DNA from: JALEFZ01 sp038527485
Lineage (GTDB): Bacteria > Bacteroidota > Bacteroidia > J057
NCBI GenBank assembly: GCA_038527485.1
Contig: JBCBFT010000004.1
Span: forward strand, 59,811-123,810
DNA length: 64,000 nucleotides
Direction of reading: 5' to 3'
Shown: positions 1 through 8,837 of the stretch, piece after piece
Layout: each line of letters begins with the position of its first letter
How positions within the stretch are numbered: position 1 is the stretch's first letter
The notes under the pieces: model-generated
What the model was told of the DNA's origin: nothing
The model's database searches: none
The model's input: the letters and a program-made list of their open reading frames with translations, nothing else
Program-made: the position numbers and the translations under genes

Positions 1-3000
1 ACCTGAAGATTGGCAACAGGTTGGGGTAGTAGGGTGACGTTTTGTTCCAATGTATCACGACAGCCAAAAATATTTTCTGTTTCCAATCCAATTGTAAATG
101 TGCCTGTAGAATCAAGCTGAAAGGAAGGATTCAGGACATTGGTCGTCTGAAGGGTATCTCCCACATACCATAGATAAGCAGGTGATCCCGTCGTATTACT
201 GGTGGAGTTATTCGTCAATGTAACGACTGAATTGCCTCCACAAAGTGAATCCGCATCTAACGTAAAGTTACTAGTGGGCGTAGGAGCGATCTCTACGGTC
301 GTGCTGGAATCATTGGCGCATACACCGCTGATGTTGAGGCGAATGTTGTAAGTACCTGGCACACTGAATGTATGGGTAGCAGATGAACCCGTATAATTGG
401 TCCCCCCAAAACTCCACTGATAGAAAAGCCCTGGCGTTGTCGCTGTCGCTGTGATAGGCGTGCCAGGACAGACCAGTGTATCTGACAATATAAAGCCAGG
501 ATCAGGCAGTGGCCGTACAATGATCTGTCGACTGATGGTACGCGCGCAGCTATTGGTATCTGCAAAGGCCGTCAAGCTGACAGTAAATGTATCGACACTC
601 GTGAACACGTGGAAAGGATCTACCAGATTGCTCCCTGTACTATCGCCAAAGTCCCAGTTGAATCCTCCGCTGGTCAAAGACTGATTCGTAAAGAATACGG
701 TATCTCCCAGGCAGATGATGGTATCGCTCGCCACAAAGGCAGCCACAGGTTGAGGATCGACGATGATTTCGATGCTGTTCGTATCGAAGCTACACAAGTC
801 ATTGGCGCCATGAAGGACCTGATAGATACCTGCCGAGTCAAAGGTGAAAGTCGGATTCGTCCCCGTGGGATTGGCGAGCAATACGCCGTCCCTAAAGATC
901 GCCCAACTGATGTTGGGAGCACCTGAGAGGTCCAGGAAATCCACAGTCAATGGCTCGCAGCCTCGGATCGGGCTGGTATTGAACTGAGCGTCGAGCGTAT
1001 TGGGAAATACGGTAATCTCCGTAACCCCTGTATCGGTTCCACATGCATTTTCTGCCACCATGAAGACCTCATAGATTCGAAATCCTGTAGAATCTTCATA
1101 GCTGTAGCATTGCTGAGGAGGGGTCGCACCCGTGAAGAAAAGCGAATCCGTCGAAACGGTATCTAAATACCAATTGTAGGCAAAGGGAGCACCTGTACTG
1201 ACATTGACGAGATCGACGCAAAAGACCGAACAGCCTGCGCTTGTAGAATCTGGTGCGAACACGGCACGGGGTAAAGGTGAGACTGCAATATCTCTGCTGA
1301 TGGAAACCGAATCACATCTGTTGACGATGGTCAAGGTGACCGTGTAGACTGTATCGCCTATCCCGCCTGCATAGTTCACACAGGGAGGATTGGCTGTCGT
1401 GTCTGTTTGGCCATTTCCAAAGTCCCAAAGATAGCTTCCTCCTGCGGGATTGCTCTGATCTTGAAAACAAACCGTCAAAACCGCACATCCGCTATCTCCT
1501 GGTTGGCCATTGATGAGGGTGAGAAAGTCAGGGACAGGAGGCTCAGAGATATTGACCTGGCGGGTGGTCGTATCTGTACAGCCATTGGGGCTGGTGACGA
1601 TGAGCTGGATGATGAATGTTCCCGTATCTGAATAAACTTTGACAGGGTTGGGCAAGGTAGAGCCTGTCCCGTCGCCGAAATCCCATTCGAAGCCTGTCGC
1701 ATAAAAAGAGGTATTATTGATATTCAGTACATCTCCAATACAGACAGCGGTATCAGGGAGAATGTCAAAGGAGGCCGTAGGTAAGGAGTCAATAAGGACT
1801 GTCTCTGTCAAGGTCGTCACACATCCATTTGCAGGATTCGTGATGATATATTGGATGGTATCTGCCCCTCCAGAAGGAATCAGGTTGGGATCATATTCTC
1901 CATTGCTCGTGCCAGGATTGAGGAGACCATTGCCAAACCATAAGCCACCTGTCGGATTCCCTACAAGTGTAAATGTCCCAAAGTCTTCACAGATGACAGG
2001 AGGAAGATTGGTGATGGAGGCATTTAGTGTATCTTCTATGAGTACAATGGCCGAGTCCACGGCCTCACAACTTGTCCCCTGCGCAAAGGTGTAAAAGACC
2101 GTATGGGGGCCACTGCCCATGAGGAGTGGATCAAAAGTTCCTGTGATGGGATCGACGAGTCCTGGCCCACTCCAGATGCCATTGCCGGGGCTGGCTCCTG
2201 TCAGGCTAAAGAGGCCTGCATTGATGCAGAGGGTATCTCCAGGTCCTGCTTCTGCAGGTTGTGGACTGACTACGGTGACGGTGATCGTGTCGCGATCGAT
2301 ACAGCCGTCAGATGTTTCTACTACAAACTGTAAGTCAAAAGTATCTACCAAAGTAGGGATGAGCAGCGAGTCCAGCACAATGTTGGGGGCGCCTTCCCAT
2401 CGGATGAGTGGTGCATTCACAGGAGGAGAGGTATTGGGCAGTTCCTGCGGGACGGTCGTCTGGCAAAAGAGTAGGGTATCTCCGATGGTAGGATCGATCT
2501 CAGCTGCGGGGAGTGGAAAAACAGTGATGGCTGTCGTATCACGACCGATACAGCCCGTGACAGCGTCGGGCAGTTCGTATACAAATAACCATGTCCCTGC
2601 TGTATCCGCTACAAAAGCCGTATCGCCTTGCAAAACGATCGCGGAATCTATCGCAACCCATGATCCTCCCAACGGAGTGGCGGTCAGCTGCACCGCAATC
2701 GAAGAGTCCTCGCAAAGCGCGGTATCGGCACGTGCGATAGGATTAGGAACAGGAATGACCGTGACGGCTACCGTATCATAAGCAAAGCAGGAAGGACCTT
2801 CATAAATATAAACGAGGGTATAGGTGCCATTTCCAATTCCAGGATCGAATCGCCAGTTGCCATTCAATGAGTCCACCCCAGGTCCTATCCACGTACCCGA
2901 GTCGGGTGTGGCAGTCAGTGTGAAAATAGGATCGGACGCGCAGAGGGTAAGTGTGGGAGCAAAAGCTTGCACATCTGGAATGCTATCTACAAAAAATCTC

Positions 3001-4691
3001 GTCGTGTCCGATCTGATTCCACAATCACTATCGAAAGTCAAGATGATTTCATGCGTCTGGCCTGCTGCGAATGTGACCGTAGGAATAGAATCACCTGCAA
3101 AGGTTCCAATATCTCCTGTTGTCGTCCATTGAGGGTTGAGGGGGTTTGAGCCATTGGGCGTCAGATTATAGGGCAGAGAAGTGAGGGTAAAGGTCCCACA
3201 AGTATCTGCCACAGGCCCCAAGTCGATGTCTGGCGCTAGATTCACCGTGATCACCGTATCATCAATGGCGAATCCACAGAAGTTGTCTACCCGCATTTGA
3301 ACCGTGTAGGTCCCCGATTGATTGAAGCAAATGGTGGGTTCCCTTGAGCCTGCATTGGTTCCGTTGCCAAAGGTATGTGTCCCACTCGGGAAGACCGACC
3401 ACGTATAAGTAGCAGGAATGGAGTCAGGTTGAGAGAGGTTGGTAAAGTTGATGCAGCCATTGGGGGCGCACGTATTTGTTGTGTCTGGGATGATTTCTGC
3501 TGTGGGAGGATCAATGACAATGATGGTATCTGTGGTCACCGAGGTATTGCAAGGATTGCTGACGGTAAGGGTAACGACATAGGTGCCAGGACCATCATTG
3601 ACATAACTGATAAAGGGATTGACTAAGTTGGAGGTAACACCATTGCCAAAATCCCAGAAGTAGTTGACTGGTTCAACGAGAAAAGACTGTGGGCAACTGA
3701 AATTGTATGGAGTAGCAAGGAAAGAAGATGCTGTTGTACACAAGGTATCGGGAAGATCTATACTGGCACGTGGACTGGGGATGATGGTGGCCAATGTCTG
3801 AGAAATGTGATTGTAACAACCATTTTGTCCCTGAAGAGAAATAAAGCCTTGAAGATCCTGCGTATTGGCATTGCACAGATCGATTCCATCAAGTGAATAA
3901 ACATTGAATTGTTGGGAGGTATCGTCTACCGTATATACAGGGCCAGGAACCGTAATATTCCCATTGATATCCTTCAAGTTCCAATCCCACAGGTAGTTGT
4001 CGATATTACCACACAATGGGTTGGTATTATTGGCTGCAAAAATGGTATCCCCTTCGCAGAAAAAAGAGCTGGTCCCACTTAGATTGAAGGCTGTGACAAA
4101 GTCTGTATAAAAGCGAAAGGTATCTACATAGGACGGACAGGTTTGACCAGGGGCAAAAATTTTGATAGGATAAGAGCCAAAGCAATCGTAGGTGAATGTT
4201 GCGTTAAATTGACTGGATGTTGTGGTATTTCCTCCACCAAAATCAAATGTGAGGGGGAGACTTCCACCTTGTATGACACTATCTATGACAAATAGCGTAA
4301 CAGTTGCTGCGGCTGTTGAATCTAAATTTAATTGGCAGCTATCCATCGGAGTCACCGTCCCAATTAAGTTTGTCCTCGGCAAAATCGTCACGGTCTGTGT
4401 ACTATTACAAGTGGCCCCTGCTGTATCGACTACCGTCAAGGTGACCGTATATGTCTGTCCCCCAGCGGGTGCATTGGTATAGGTATGGCAGACATTGGCA
4501 CTACTTCCACCCATATTCCCATCTCCAAAGTTCCAACTATAGCTGGTGACGGTAGCAGGATCTACAGTGGTATTAAAGCAAAATTGATCCTCCCGACAAC
4601 CTGAAGGCGCAGAGGTGGTGAAGGGACATTGTGCCAAAGCATGGGTTCCCAAGACCGAAAAGAAAAGGAAAAAGCGTAGGATGTATTTCAC
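1..4691 (-). CDS. Giant secreted PKD-repeat protein (SprB-like adhesin type), 3' end outside window
   Basis: One reading frame stays open from 4691 to the left edge, giving at least 1563 residues, so this is the N-terminal part of a larger protein. The only plausible start is GTG at 4691: no ATG lies between it and the upstream in-frame stop near 4740, and it opens a signal peptide (KYILRFFLFFSVLG, then HALA-Q). The mature part is tandem Ig-like modules. PKD motifs of the W-D/N-F-G-D/N-G type occur near residues 53, 345, 1003, 1088 and 1347. Between about 560 and 950 are modules with 'GxWxGPGL...TGTFDP' blocks and paired cysteines, like the SprB-type repeats of gliding Bacteroidota. Such proteins are usually exported by the type IX system through a C-terminal sorting domain, which would lie beyond the edge. 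The PorP/SprF-like gene just upstream on the same strand fits secretion and surface attachment. Adhesin function is inferred from architecture. Confidence 0.85.
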   Translation of the reverse strand, partial: MKYILRFFLFFSVLGTHALAQCPFTTSAPSGCREDQFCFNTTVDPATVTSYSWNFGDGNMGGSSANVCHTYTNAPAGGQTYTVTLTVVDTAGATCNSTQTVTILPRTNLIGTVTPMDSCQLNLDSTAAATVTLFVIDSVIQGGSLPLTFDFGGGNTTTSSQFNATFTYDCFGSYPIKIFAPGQTCPSYVDTFRFYTDFVTAFNLSGTSSFFCEGDTIFAANNTNPLCGNIDNYLWDWNLKDINGNITVPGPVYTVDDTSQQFNVYSLDGIDLCNANTQDLQGFISLQGQNGCYNHISQTLATIIPSPRASIDLPDTLCTTASSFLATPYNFSCPQSFLVEPVNYFWDFGNGVTSNLVNPFISYVNDGPGTYVVTLTVSNPCNTSVTTDTIIVIDPPTAEIIPDTTNTCAPNGCINFTNLSQPDSIPATYTWSVFPSGTHTFGNGTNAGSREPTICFNQSGTYTVQMRVDNFCGFAIDDTVITVNLAPDIDLGPVADTCGTFTLTSLPYNLTPNGSNPLNPQWTTTGDIGTFAGDSIPTVTFAAGQTHEIILTFDSDCGIRSDTTRFFVDSIPDVQAFAPTLTLCASDPIFTLTATPDSGTWIGPGVDSLNGNWRFDPGIGNGTYTLVYIYEGPSCFAYDTVAVTVIPVPNPIARADTALCEDSSIAVQLTATPLGGSWVAIDSAIVLQGDTAFVADTAGTWLFVYELPDAVTGCIGRDTTAITVFPLPAAEIDPTIGDTLLFCQTTVPQELPNTSPPVNAPLIRWEGAPNIVLDSLLIPTLVDTFDLQFVVETSDGCIDRDTITVTVVSPQPAEAGPGDTLCINAGLFSLTGASPGNGIWSGPGLVDPITGTFDPLLMGSGPHTVFYTFAQGTSCEAVDSAIVLIEDTLNASITNLPPVICEDFGTFTLVGNPTGGLWFGNGLLNPGTSNGEYDPNLIPSGGADTIQYIITNPANGCVTTLTETVLIDSLPTASFDILPDTAVCIGDVLNINNTSFYATGFEWDFGDGTGSTLPNPVKVYSDTGTFIIQLIVTSPNGCTDTTTRQVNISEPPVPDFLTLINGQPGDSGCAVLTVCFQDQSNPAGGSYLWDFGNGQTDTTANPPCVNYAGGIGDTVYTVTLTIVNRCDSVSISRDIAVSPLPRAVFAPDSTSAGCSVFCVDLVNVSTGAPFAYNWYLDTVSTDSLFFTGATPPQQCYSYEDSTGFRIYEVFMVAENACGTDTGVTEITVFPNTLDAQFNTSPIRGCEPLTVDFLDLSGAPNISWAIFRDGVLLANPTGTNPTFTFDSAGIYQVLHGANDLCSFDTNSIEIIVDPQPVAAFVASDTIICLGDTVFFTNQSLTSGGFNWDFGDSTGSNLVDPFHVFTSVDTFTVSLTAFADTNSCARTISRQIIVRPLPDPGFILSDTLVCPGTPITATATTPGLFYQWSFGGTNYTGSSATHTFSVPGTYNIRLNISGVCANDSSTTVEIAPTPTSNFTLDADSLCGGNSVVTLTNNSTSNTTGSPAYLWYVGDTLQTTNVLNPSFQLDSTGTFTIGLETENIFGCRDTLEQNVTLLPQPVANLQ

Positions 4692-4816
4692 AGCTAAATG
4701 AGGCTTAAGTAGGTGAAGGTGGAAGGACGTATGATTAGGTTAGAAAATGGAGTAGAAATAAGGGGTCATTTTCAACCACTTATGGGGCTTCTCCAAGTCG
4801 ATTATCTGACCAAAAC

Positions 4817-5944
4817 TTAAAATTGATCCCCTAGTAGGTCTTTCTCGACACAGCATCTTCTCAATCCTTGGGGAATGTAGTATCTGAATGAGAACTCAAA
4901 GGTGCCTACCGAACGTGCATTGATGCCAGAGAAGGGGATACCATAAGAGAAGCTGAACTTGCTCCTGCCATTCTTGATCCCTACCATGATCAGTGGGGTA
5001 TTGGTGGATATATTTTCTGTCAATCCTCTCCAATTGGGATAGCCATTTCGGGTTTGGAGGTAAAGCCCCCACCAGAAAGCGTCTCTTCTTGTCCCCCTCA
5101 AGTTTCCCGCATAAGGGTAGCTCATGCCCACACCATATTGCACATTTCGATGAATGAATCCCCCGCTGAATCTTTGCAGGTCTACTTTGGCCATCAAAGT
5201 GTAGTTGATGCTGCGACTTCCTCTGTCCCAGGTGTACATCCCCTCAGTCGAATATCGTACGGGTAGCCGTTCCTGATCTACCACCAGGCCAATCTGAGGA
5301 CGTAGCAAATGATGGACGGTGAACCCAATACGGAGGTTTTGATTGTTTTTGTATCGGCCATACATCAGACCTGCTGTCACATCTCCATAAGGTCGATCAT
5401 TGAGGAAATCACCATTTGCTGCTGGCGCACCTGAGATAAGCCCAGGATCAAAACCCGTGATGGCATTGAGCTGATCCGAAAAGGTAAAGTCGTCATTTTG
5501 AAGGGTACGATTGCTGACATGGGCAGTCACTCCAAATCGAATCTCTTCCGTCGTACTGAGATTGTTACTACTCCCAAAAGGTAAACTCACGGCTAGAGAA
5601 GCGCCTCCACTTTGCCATACGTAATAGCCTTGCCCCAACTCATGCCGTACGATATATCCTCCCGTAGCAAGGTTATAACAGGGAATGTCTACATCTAGGG
5701 ATGCCATATATGAGTTGAAACGGGCACGATTGGTAGCACCATTTCCAGTCTCTAGACCCGAAAGTCCGATCCACTGAGTTCTATTGGATAGTGCCATATG
5801 AACCCCTCCATCATAGCCTGTCATGGCAGGATTGACGAAGGTACGATGAGCAAAGTATTGGTTGAATATGACATCTTGAGCATGGCAGGCGAGCCCAAGG
5901 GATACAATCCAACATAAACACAAGAAGCGTAGAGATTGAGGCAT
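4817..5944 (-). CDS. PorP/SprF family outer-membrane protein
   Basis: 375 residues. A signal peptide ends at about residue 22 (ACHA-QD). It is followed by the family opening 'QYFAHRTFVNPAMTGYDGG' and alternating, aromatic-rich strands typical of a small outer-membrane beta-barrel, finishing with a strand-like FEFSFRYYIP segment near the C terminus. PorP/SprF proteins associate with the type IX secretion machinery. SprF of Flavobacterium is needed to deliver the repeat adhesin SprB to the surface. Here the gene is 125 bp upstream of the PKD giant on the same strand, so the two are probably co-transcribed with the SprF-like gene first. The start is the ATG that opens the signal peptide. Family assignment is firm; the substrate pairing is inferred from adjacency. 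Confidence 0.9.
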   Translation of the reverse strand: MPQSLRFLCLCWIVSLGLACHAQDVIFNQYFAHRTFVNPAMTGYDGGVHMALSNRTQWIGLSGLETGNGATNRARFNSYMASLDVDIPCYNLATGGYIVRHELGQGYYVWQSGGASLAVSLPFGSSNNLSTTEEIRFGVTAHVSNRTLQNDDFTFSDQLNAITGFDPGLISGAPAANGDFLNDRPYGDVTAGLMYGRYKNNQNLRIGFTVHHLLRPQIGLVVDQERLPVRYSTEGMYTWDRGSRSINYTLMAKVDLQRFSGGFIHRNVQYGVGMSYPYAGNLRGTRRDAFWWGLYLQTRNGYPNWRGLTENISTNTPLIMVGIKNGRSKFSFSYGIPFSGINARSVGTFEFSFRYYIPQGLRRCCVEKDLLGDQF

Positions 5945-6184
5945 ATTCTGTTTGTTAATTGAGAGAAAAAGGATTCGGCTTCATTTTCATAGTCGAAAAT
6001 CAATGGAGAAGGAAACCTGGGAAAGCCGTGCGAGTAACACCTAAATTACAGGAATTGTCAAGGAGACCCTATAGGCTGGGGTGAGTATTTGTATTAAATT
6101 ATCATTAATTTTGTAAATCGTCTCTTATACGTATGCAGTCCTCATAACAAATGGTGAGGGGGAGTACTTATTTTTAATGAATCT

Positions 6185-6694
6185 ATGTCACTACACACAC
6201 AGTCACTTGCAAACCTTCTTATCCAAGAAACCCAGAGAAGGTTATTTGAAGAATCTGTCCCAAGAATCAAAAAATGCCTAGCGATGGTATCTGAAGAAGA
6301 AGTCTGGCTAAATTTGAACGAGGCGACCAACAGTATAGGCAATTTAATCTTGCATCTTAATGGGAATGTCCGGCAATGGATTTTGAGCGGACTCATAGGA
6401 CAGCCAGATACACGGAAGCGGCAGGAGGAATTTGATGCTCAACCTGGAAGTCTTGTGAAGACGGATTTGATCCACATGCTGGACCAGCTCGAAGTGGAAG
6501 TACAAGAGGCGTTACAAAATGTGTCTCCTGATGATCTCCTTCGCAAGCGATCTGTCCAAGTCTTCGAGGAGTCAGGTCTTGCTATTCTCGTCCATGTTGT
6601 AGAGCATTTTTCCTATCATGTAGGACAGATTACCTATATTGTCAAAAGCATAAAAAATGAAGAGACCCACTACTATGGTGGGCAAAATTTGTAA
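6185..6694 (+). CDS. DUF1572 / DinB-superfamily protein
   Basis: 169-residue soluble four-helix-bundle type protein. Histidines expected of the DinB metal site are visible: one in 'LHLNGNVRQW' (about residue 58) and a C-terminal 'HVVEHFSYHVGQI' block (about 137-149). This pattern matches the DUF1572 branch of the DinB/YfiT superfamily, whose members bind a divalent metal and in some cases transfer thiols or act on small molecules; the substrate of this one is unknown. The gene ends directly against the next ATG (TAA-ATG with no spacing), so translation with the downstream zinc-ribbon gene is likely coupled. A TAATTTTG box at 6106-6113 resembles a Bacteroidota -7 element but has no well-spaced -33 partner. 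Confidence 0.8.
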   Translation: MSLHTQSLANLLIQETQRRLFEESVPRIKKCLAMVSEEEVWLNLNEATNSIGNLILHLNGNVRQWILSGLIGQPDTRKRQEEFDAQPGSLVKTDLIHMLDQLEVEVQEALQNVSPDDLLRKRSVQVFEESGLAILVHVVEHFSYHVGQITYIVKSIKNEETHYYGGQNL

Positions 6695-7750
6695 ATGGCA
6701 CAGGAACAATACATCCATACACGGTGCCCCAGATGTGGGAAAAAGCTCAAATACGACCGAGGCAAGCGCGGACTCAAGTGCAGCAACTGTCGATATAGTC
6801 GAGCGCTCGGACGCAATACTGATCAGGTAGATACCCATCCCTTGACCTCGGGGGTTTCTTTTGATGCCTTTCAGCGAGGATTGGGACTGACACTATACGA
6901 TCACCAATGTCAAAAATGTAAAACTGTCATTGCCTCTACCCAAGAGGAACCCTTGGAGGAGTGCCCATTTTGTGGAACCAAGGATAAGTGGGAGAAGGTA
7001 GAAATGAGCAAGGATCAGATTTTGCCATATCAAATGATTCCCTTTACGCTCTCAGAATCCAGTGCCCGAAGCATCCTGAGTAAGTGGCTGAAGAATAAAT
7101 GGCTTTATCCAGGGAGTATCAATAAATGCTTGGAAGAAGGACATCTGAAGGGCGTGTATATGCCAGTCTTTTTTGCGGATGTGTTCACGAGATCTACATG
7201 GAAGGGGGAAGCCAGCTTTCAATATGCCGAACAAAGAGGAGATCGCGTCGTCAAGCGTTCGATTCGCGAACCTGTCAAGGGGTACTATGAAAATTTCTAC
7301 GAGAACTTTGCCCGAAATCAAACTTCAGGTGCAAAGAAAGCCATCAAAGATATCATGCCTTTTCAGATCTCACAAGGAATTCCCTACGATGCCGAATTTT
7401 TGAAAAGCTGGTATGTAGAATTGTACCAGTCAGATTTGTTGGGAGAGTTGAAGGAAATGGAAAAGCAAATAGACAAACTGATCGAAGGCCAGGCGAAGCG
7501 GAGGAGTAAGGGAAATGACCTGAAGCGGTTGATGGTACGCTCAGAAAAGATGCTGATTGCCTTCAGGACGATGCTCGTCCCTGTATGGGTCGGAGGGTTC
7601 AACTATCAAGGCAAGCGATTTCAATACTTGGTCAATGGACAGACTGGAGAGGTGACAGGGAAAATTCCACTTTCTTTCCGTCGTATTGTGATGCTAGTAG
7701 TAGGAGGTGTGGGGCTCGTCGGGGGACTGGTTCTTCTGGCAACACTATAA
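6695..7750 (+). CDS. Zinc-ribbon membrane-anchored protein of unknown function
   Basis: 351 residues. The N-terminal region carries two zinc ribbons: CPRCGK with CSNCRY at residues 10-33, and CQKCKT with CPFCGT at about 74-95. A long hydrophilic middle with a charged helical stretch (about 245-285) follows. Near the C terminus is a 'VPVWVGGFNYQGKRFQYLVNGQ' region ending in TGEVTGKIPLS, and then a single transmembrane helix (RIVMLVVGGVGLVGGLVLLATL). This layout occurs in uncharacterised bacterial zinc-ribbon proteins that databases sometimes mislabel as primosomal or helicase-like; no helicase motifs are present. The start directly follows the stop of the DinB-like gene. Tail-anchoring with most of the protein in the cytoplasm is inferred. 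Confidence 0.7.
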   Translation: MAQEQYIHTRCPRCGKKLKYDRGKRGLKCSNCRYSRALGRNTDQVDTHPLTSGVSFDAFQRGLGLTLYDHQCQKCKTVIASTQEEPLEECPFCGTKDKWEKVEMSKDQILPYQMIPFTLSESSARSILSKWLKNKWLYPGSINKCLEEGHLKGVYMPVFFADVFTRSTWKGEASFQYAEQRGDRVVKRSIREPVKGYYENFYENFARNQTSGAKKAIKDIMPFQISQGIPYDAEFLKSWYVELYQSDLLGELKEMEKQIDKLIEGQAKRRSKGNDLKRLMVRSEKMLIAFRTMLVPVWVGGFNYQGKRFQYLVNGQTGEVTGKIPLSFRRIVMLVVGGVGLVGGLVLLATL

Positions 7751-7751
7751 A

Positions 7752-7790
7752 AAAAGCCCCTGCGGGCTGAGCAGGGGTAGGGCTAAAAAA
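7752..7790 (+). terminator. Intrinsic terminator after the zinc-ribbon gene
   Basis: The arms CCCCTGC (7757-7763) and GCAGGGG (7771-7777) are perfectly complementary around a 7-nt loop. AGCCC/GGGCT flanks offer further pairing. An A-run lies upstream and the downstream tract is A-rich rather than T-rich, so efficiency on the plus strand is uncertain. It begins two bases after the stop codon. Confidence 0.55.
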
Positions 7791-8086
7791 GAGGGGTGTT
7801 TGATTGGGATCAAACGGGGTAACTAACACTTAACACTAGGTGTGTTTGTTTGGGTCGAAAGAACTTGGGTTGTGGGATAAAAAATGATTGAAACTAACTG
7901 TGTTTGTTTGATTTAGCTTACGCCTAGGTCACTTTTTCGTTCCCCTATATTGTTCTATCGTGTAAGGTCTGTGTATATCTGCGTTGAATAAATGAGTAAG
8001 CGAGACAACAGGCACTTACATGAAAAAGTGGTACGTCTTTCTCTATATTGTGGACATAAAGTCCGCATCATTCCAAAAATATATTT
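7791..8086. other. Non-coding spacer with a short direct repeat
   Basis: No convincing gene is present. The 11-mer GTGTTTGTTTG occurs twice, at 7842-7852 and 7900-7910, 58 nt apart, each preceded by a CTAA/CTAAC-like word. This could be a degenerate repeat or binding sites for the downstream Nudix gene, but nothing else supports a role. Confidence 0.3.
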
Positions 8087-8755
8087 ATGATCTCTGAAGC
8101 ACTCGCAGCCTCAACCAAGTTCAAGCAATGGAAAGCCAGCATTGAAGCCAGTGGATTAGAAATCCACAACATAGAAGAAAAGTATTCTCGTATCTGGCAT
8201 GGGGATCAGGTCCTCTTCTCGGTCGTCATGCTGGATGCTACCACGCCTGAAGGCAAGAAAATTCCCCCTATTTGTTTTCTCAAAGGACGCGTCTCCTGTG
8301 TCATGGTGGTCCTGATAGATGAGGCCACAGGCGACCGATACAATCTACTAGTCAAGCAGCGCCGCATATGCAATGGTGATTTTATCTATGAGCAAGTCGC
8401 AGGTCTGGTAGATGAAGGAGAAGAACCCCATGCCGTGGCTGTGCGTGAAGTCGAGGAGGAAACAGGGATCACCGTCACACCCGAACAAGTCATTCCGCTC
8501 AATCAAGATCCCATTTATCCTGCTACAGGAACCTCTGACGAGTCGATGTACTTTTTCTATGTCGAATTGACCATGAGTAAAGAAAAGATCATGTCCTATG
8601 ACCAAAATGAGACAGGGATCGCGGCAGAGCACGAGCAAATCTTTACCCAGGTGACTACCTTACCCGAGGCCTATCACTTGATCAAAAATACCAACGGCCT
8701 GCATAACATGACCCTGTATTTCCAGCATAAGGGAGAATGGCAATTGCCCTCGTAG
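8087..8755 (+). CDS. NUDIX hydrolase (ADP-sugar pyrophosphatase type)
   Basis: 222-residue cytoplasmic enzyme. The complete Nudix box starts at G106 and runs through E112 to the REVEEETGI block, matching GX5EX7REUXEEXGU, so the metal-binding catalytic residues are intact. The flanking 'VLIDEATGDRYNLLVKQRRI' strand and the 'YPATGTSDESMYFFYVEL' loop resemble ADP-ribose/nucleotide-sugar pyrophosphatases of the NUDT14/NudF kind, which release a sugar phosphate and AMP or UMP. Exact substrate cannot be read from sequence. The stop codon TAG is part of the GTAGG head of a REP-like hairpin immediately downstream. Confidence 0.9.
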   Translation: MISEALAASTKFKQWKASIEASGLEIHNIEEKYSRIWHGDQVLFSVVMLDATTPEGKKIPPICFLKGRVSCVMVVLIDEATGDRYNLLVKQRRICNGDFIYEQVAGLVDEGEEPHAVAVREVEEETGITVTPEQVIPLNQDPIYPATGTSDESMYFFYVELTMSKEKIMSYDQNETGIAAEHEQIFTQVTTLPEAYHLIKNTNGLHNMTLYFQHKGEWQLPS

Positions 8756-8837
8756 GATTACGCTAGGGCGTAATCTGCGCACGCTTTAGCGGTGCGCCTA
8801 CAGGGTATATCCGCGCACGCTTTAGCGGTACGCCTAC
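8752..8837. repeat. Cluster of three REP-like GTAG hairpins
   Basis: Three hairpins fill the gap between two convergent genes. Element 1 (8752-8775, plus orientation) is GTAGG followed by a hairpin with arms ATTACGC/GCGTAAT and loop TAGG. Elements 2 (8777-8801) and 3 (8813-8837) read on the minus strand as GTAGG, a 4-bp stem (CGCA or CGTA with TGCG), a single bulged C, CGC, loop TAAA, GCG. The GTAG heads of elements 1 and 3 contain the TAG stop codons of the two flanking genes. A 5' GTAG next to a hairpin with a bulge is the hallmark of REP elements recognised by REP-associated tyrosine transposases. The cluster resembles a BIME and probably also folds in the 3' ends of both mRNAs. Confidence 0.7.

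Noticed and set aside
451..3626. Many open frames on the plus strand (up to 220 codons)
   Set aside because: They lie antisense to one continuous minus-strand frame with signal peptide and PKD/SprB-type modules; their translations have no family features.
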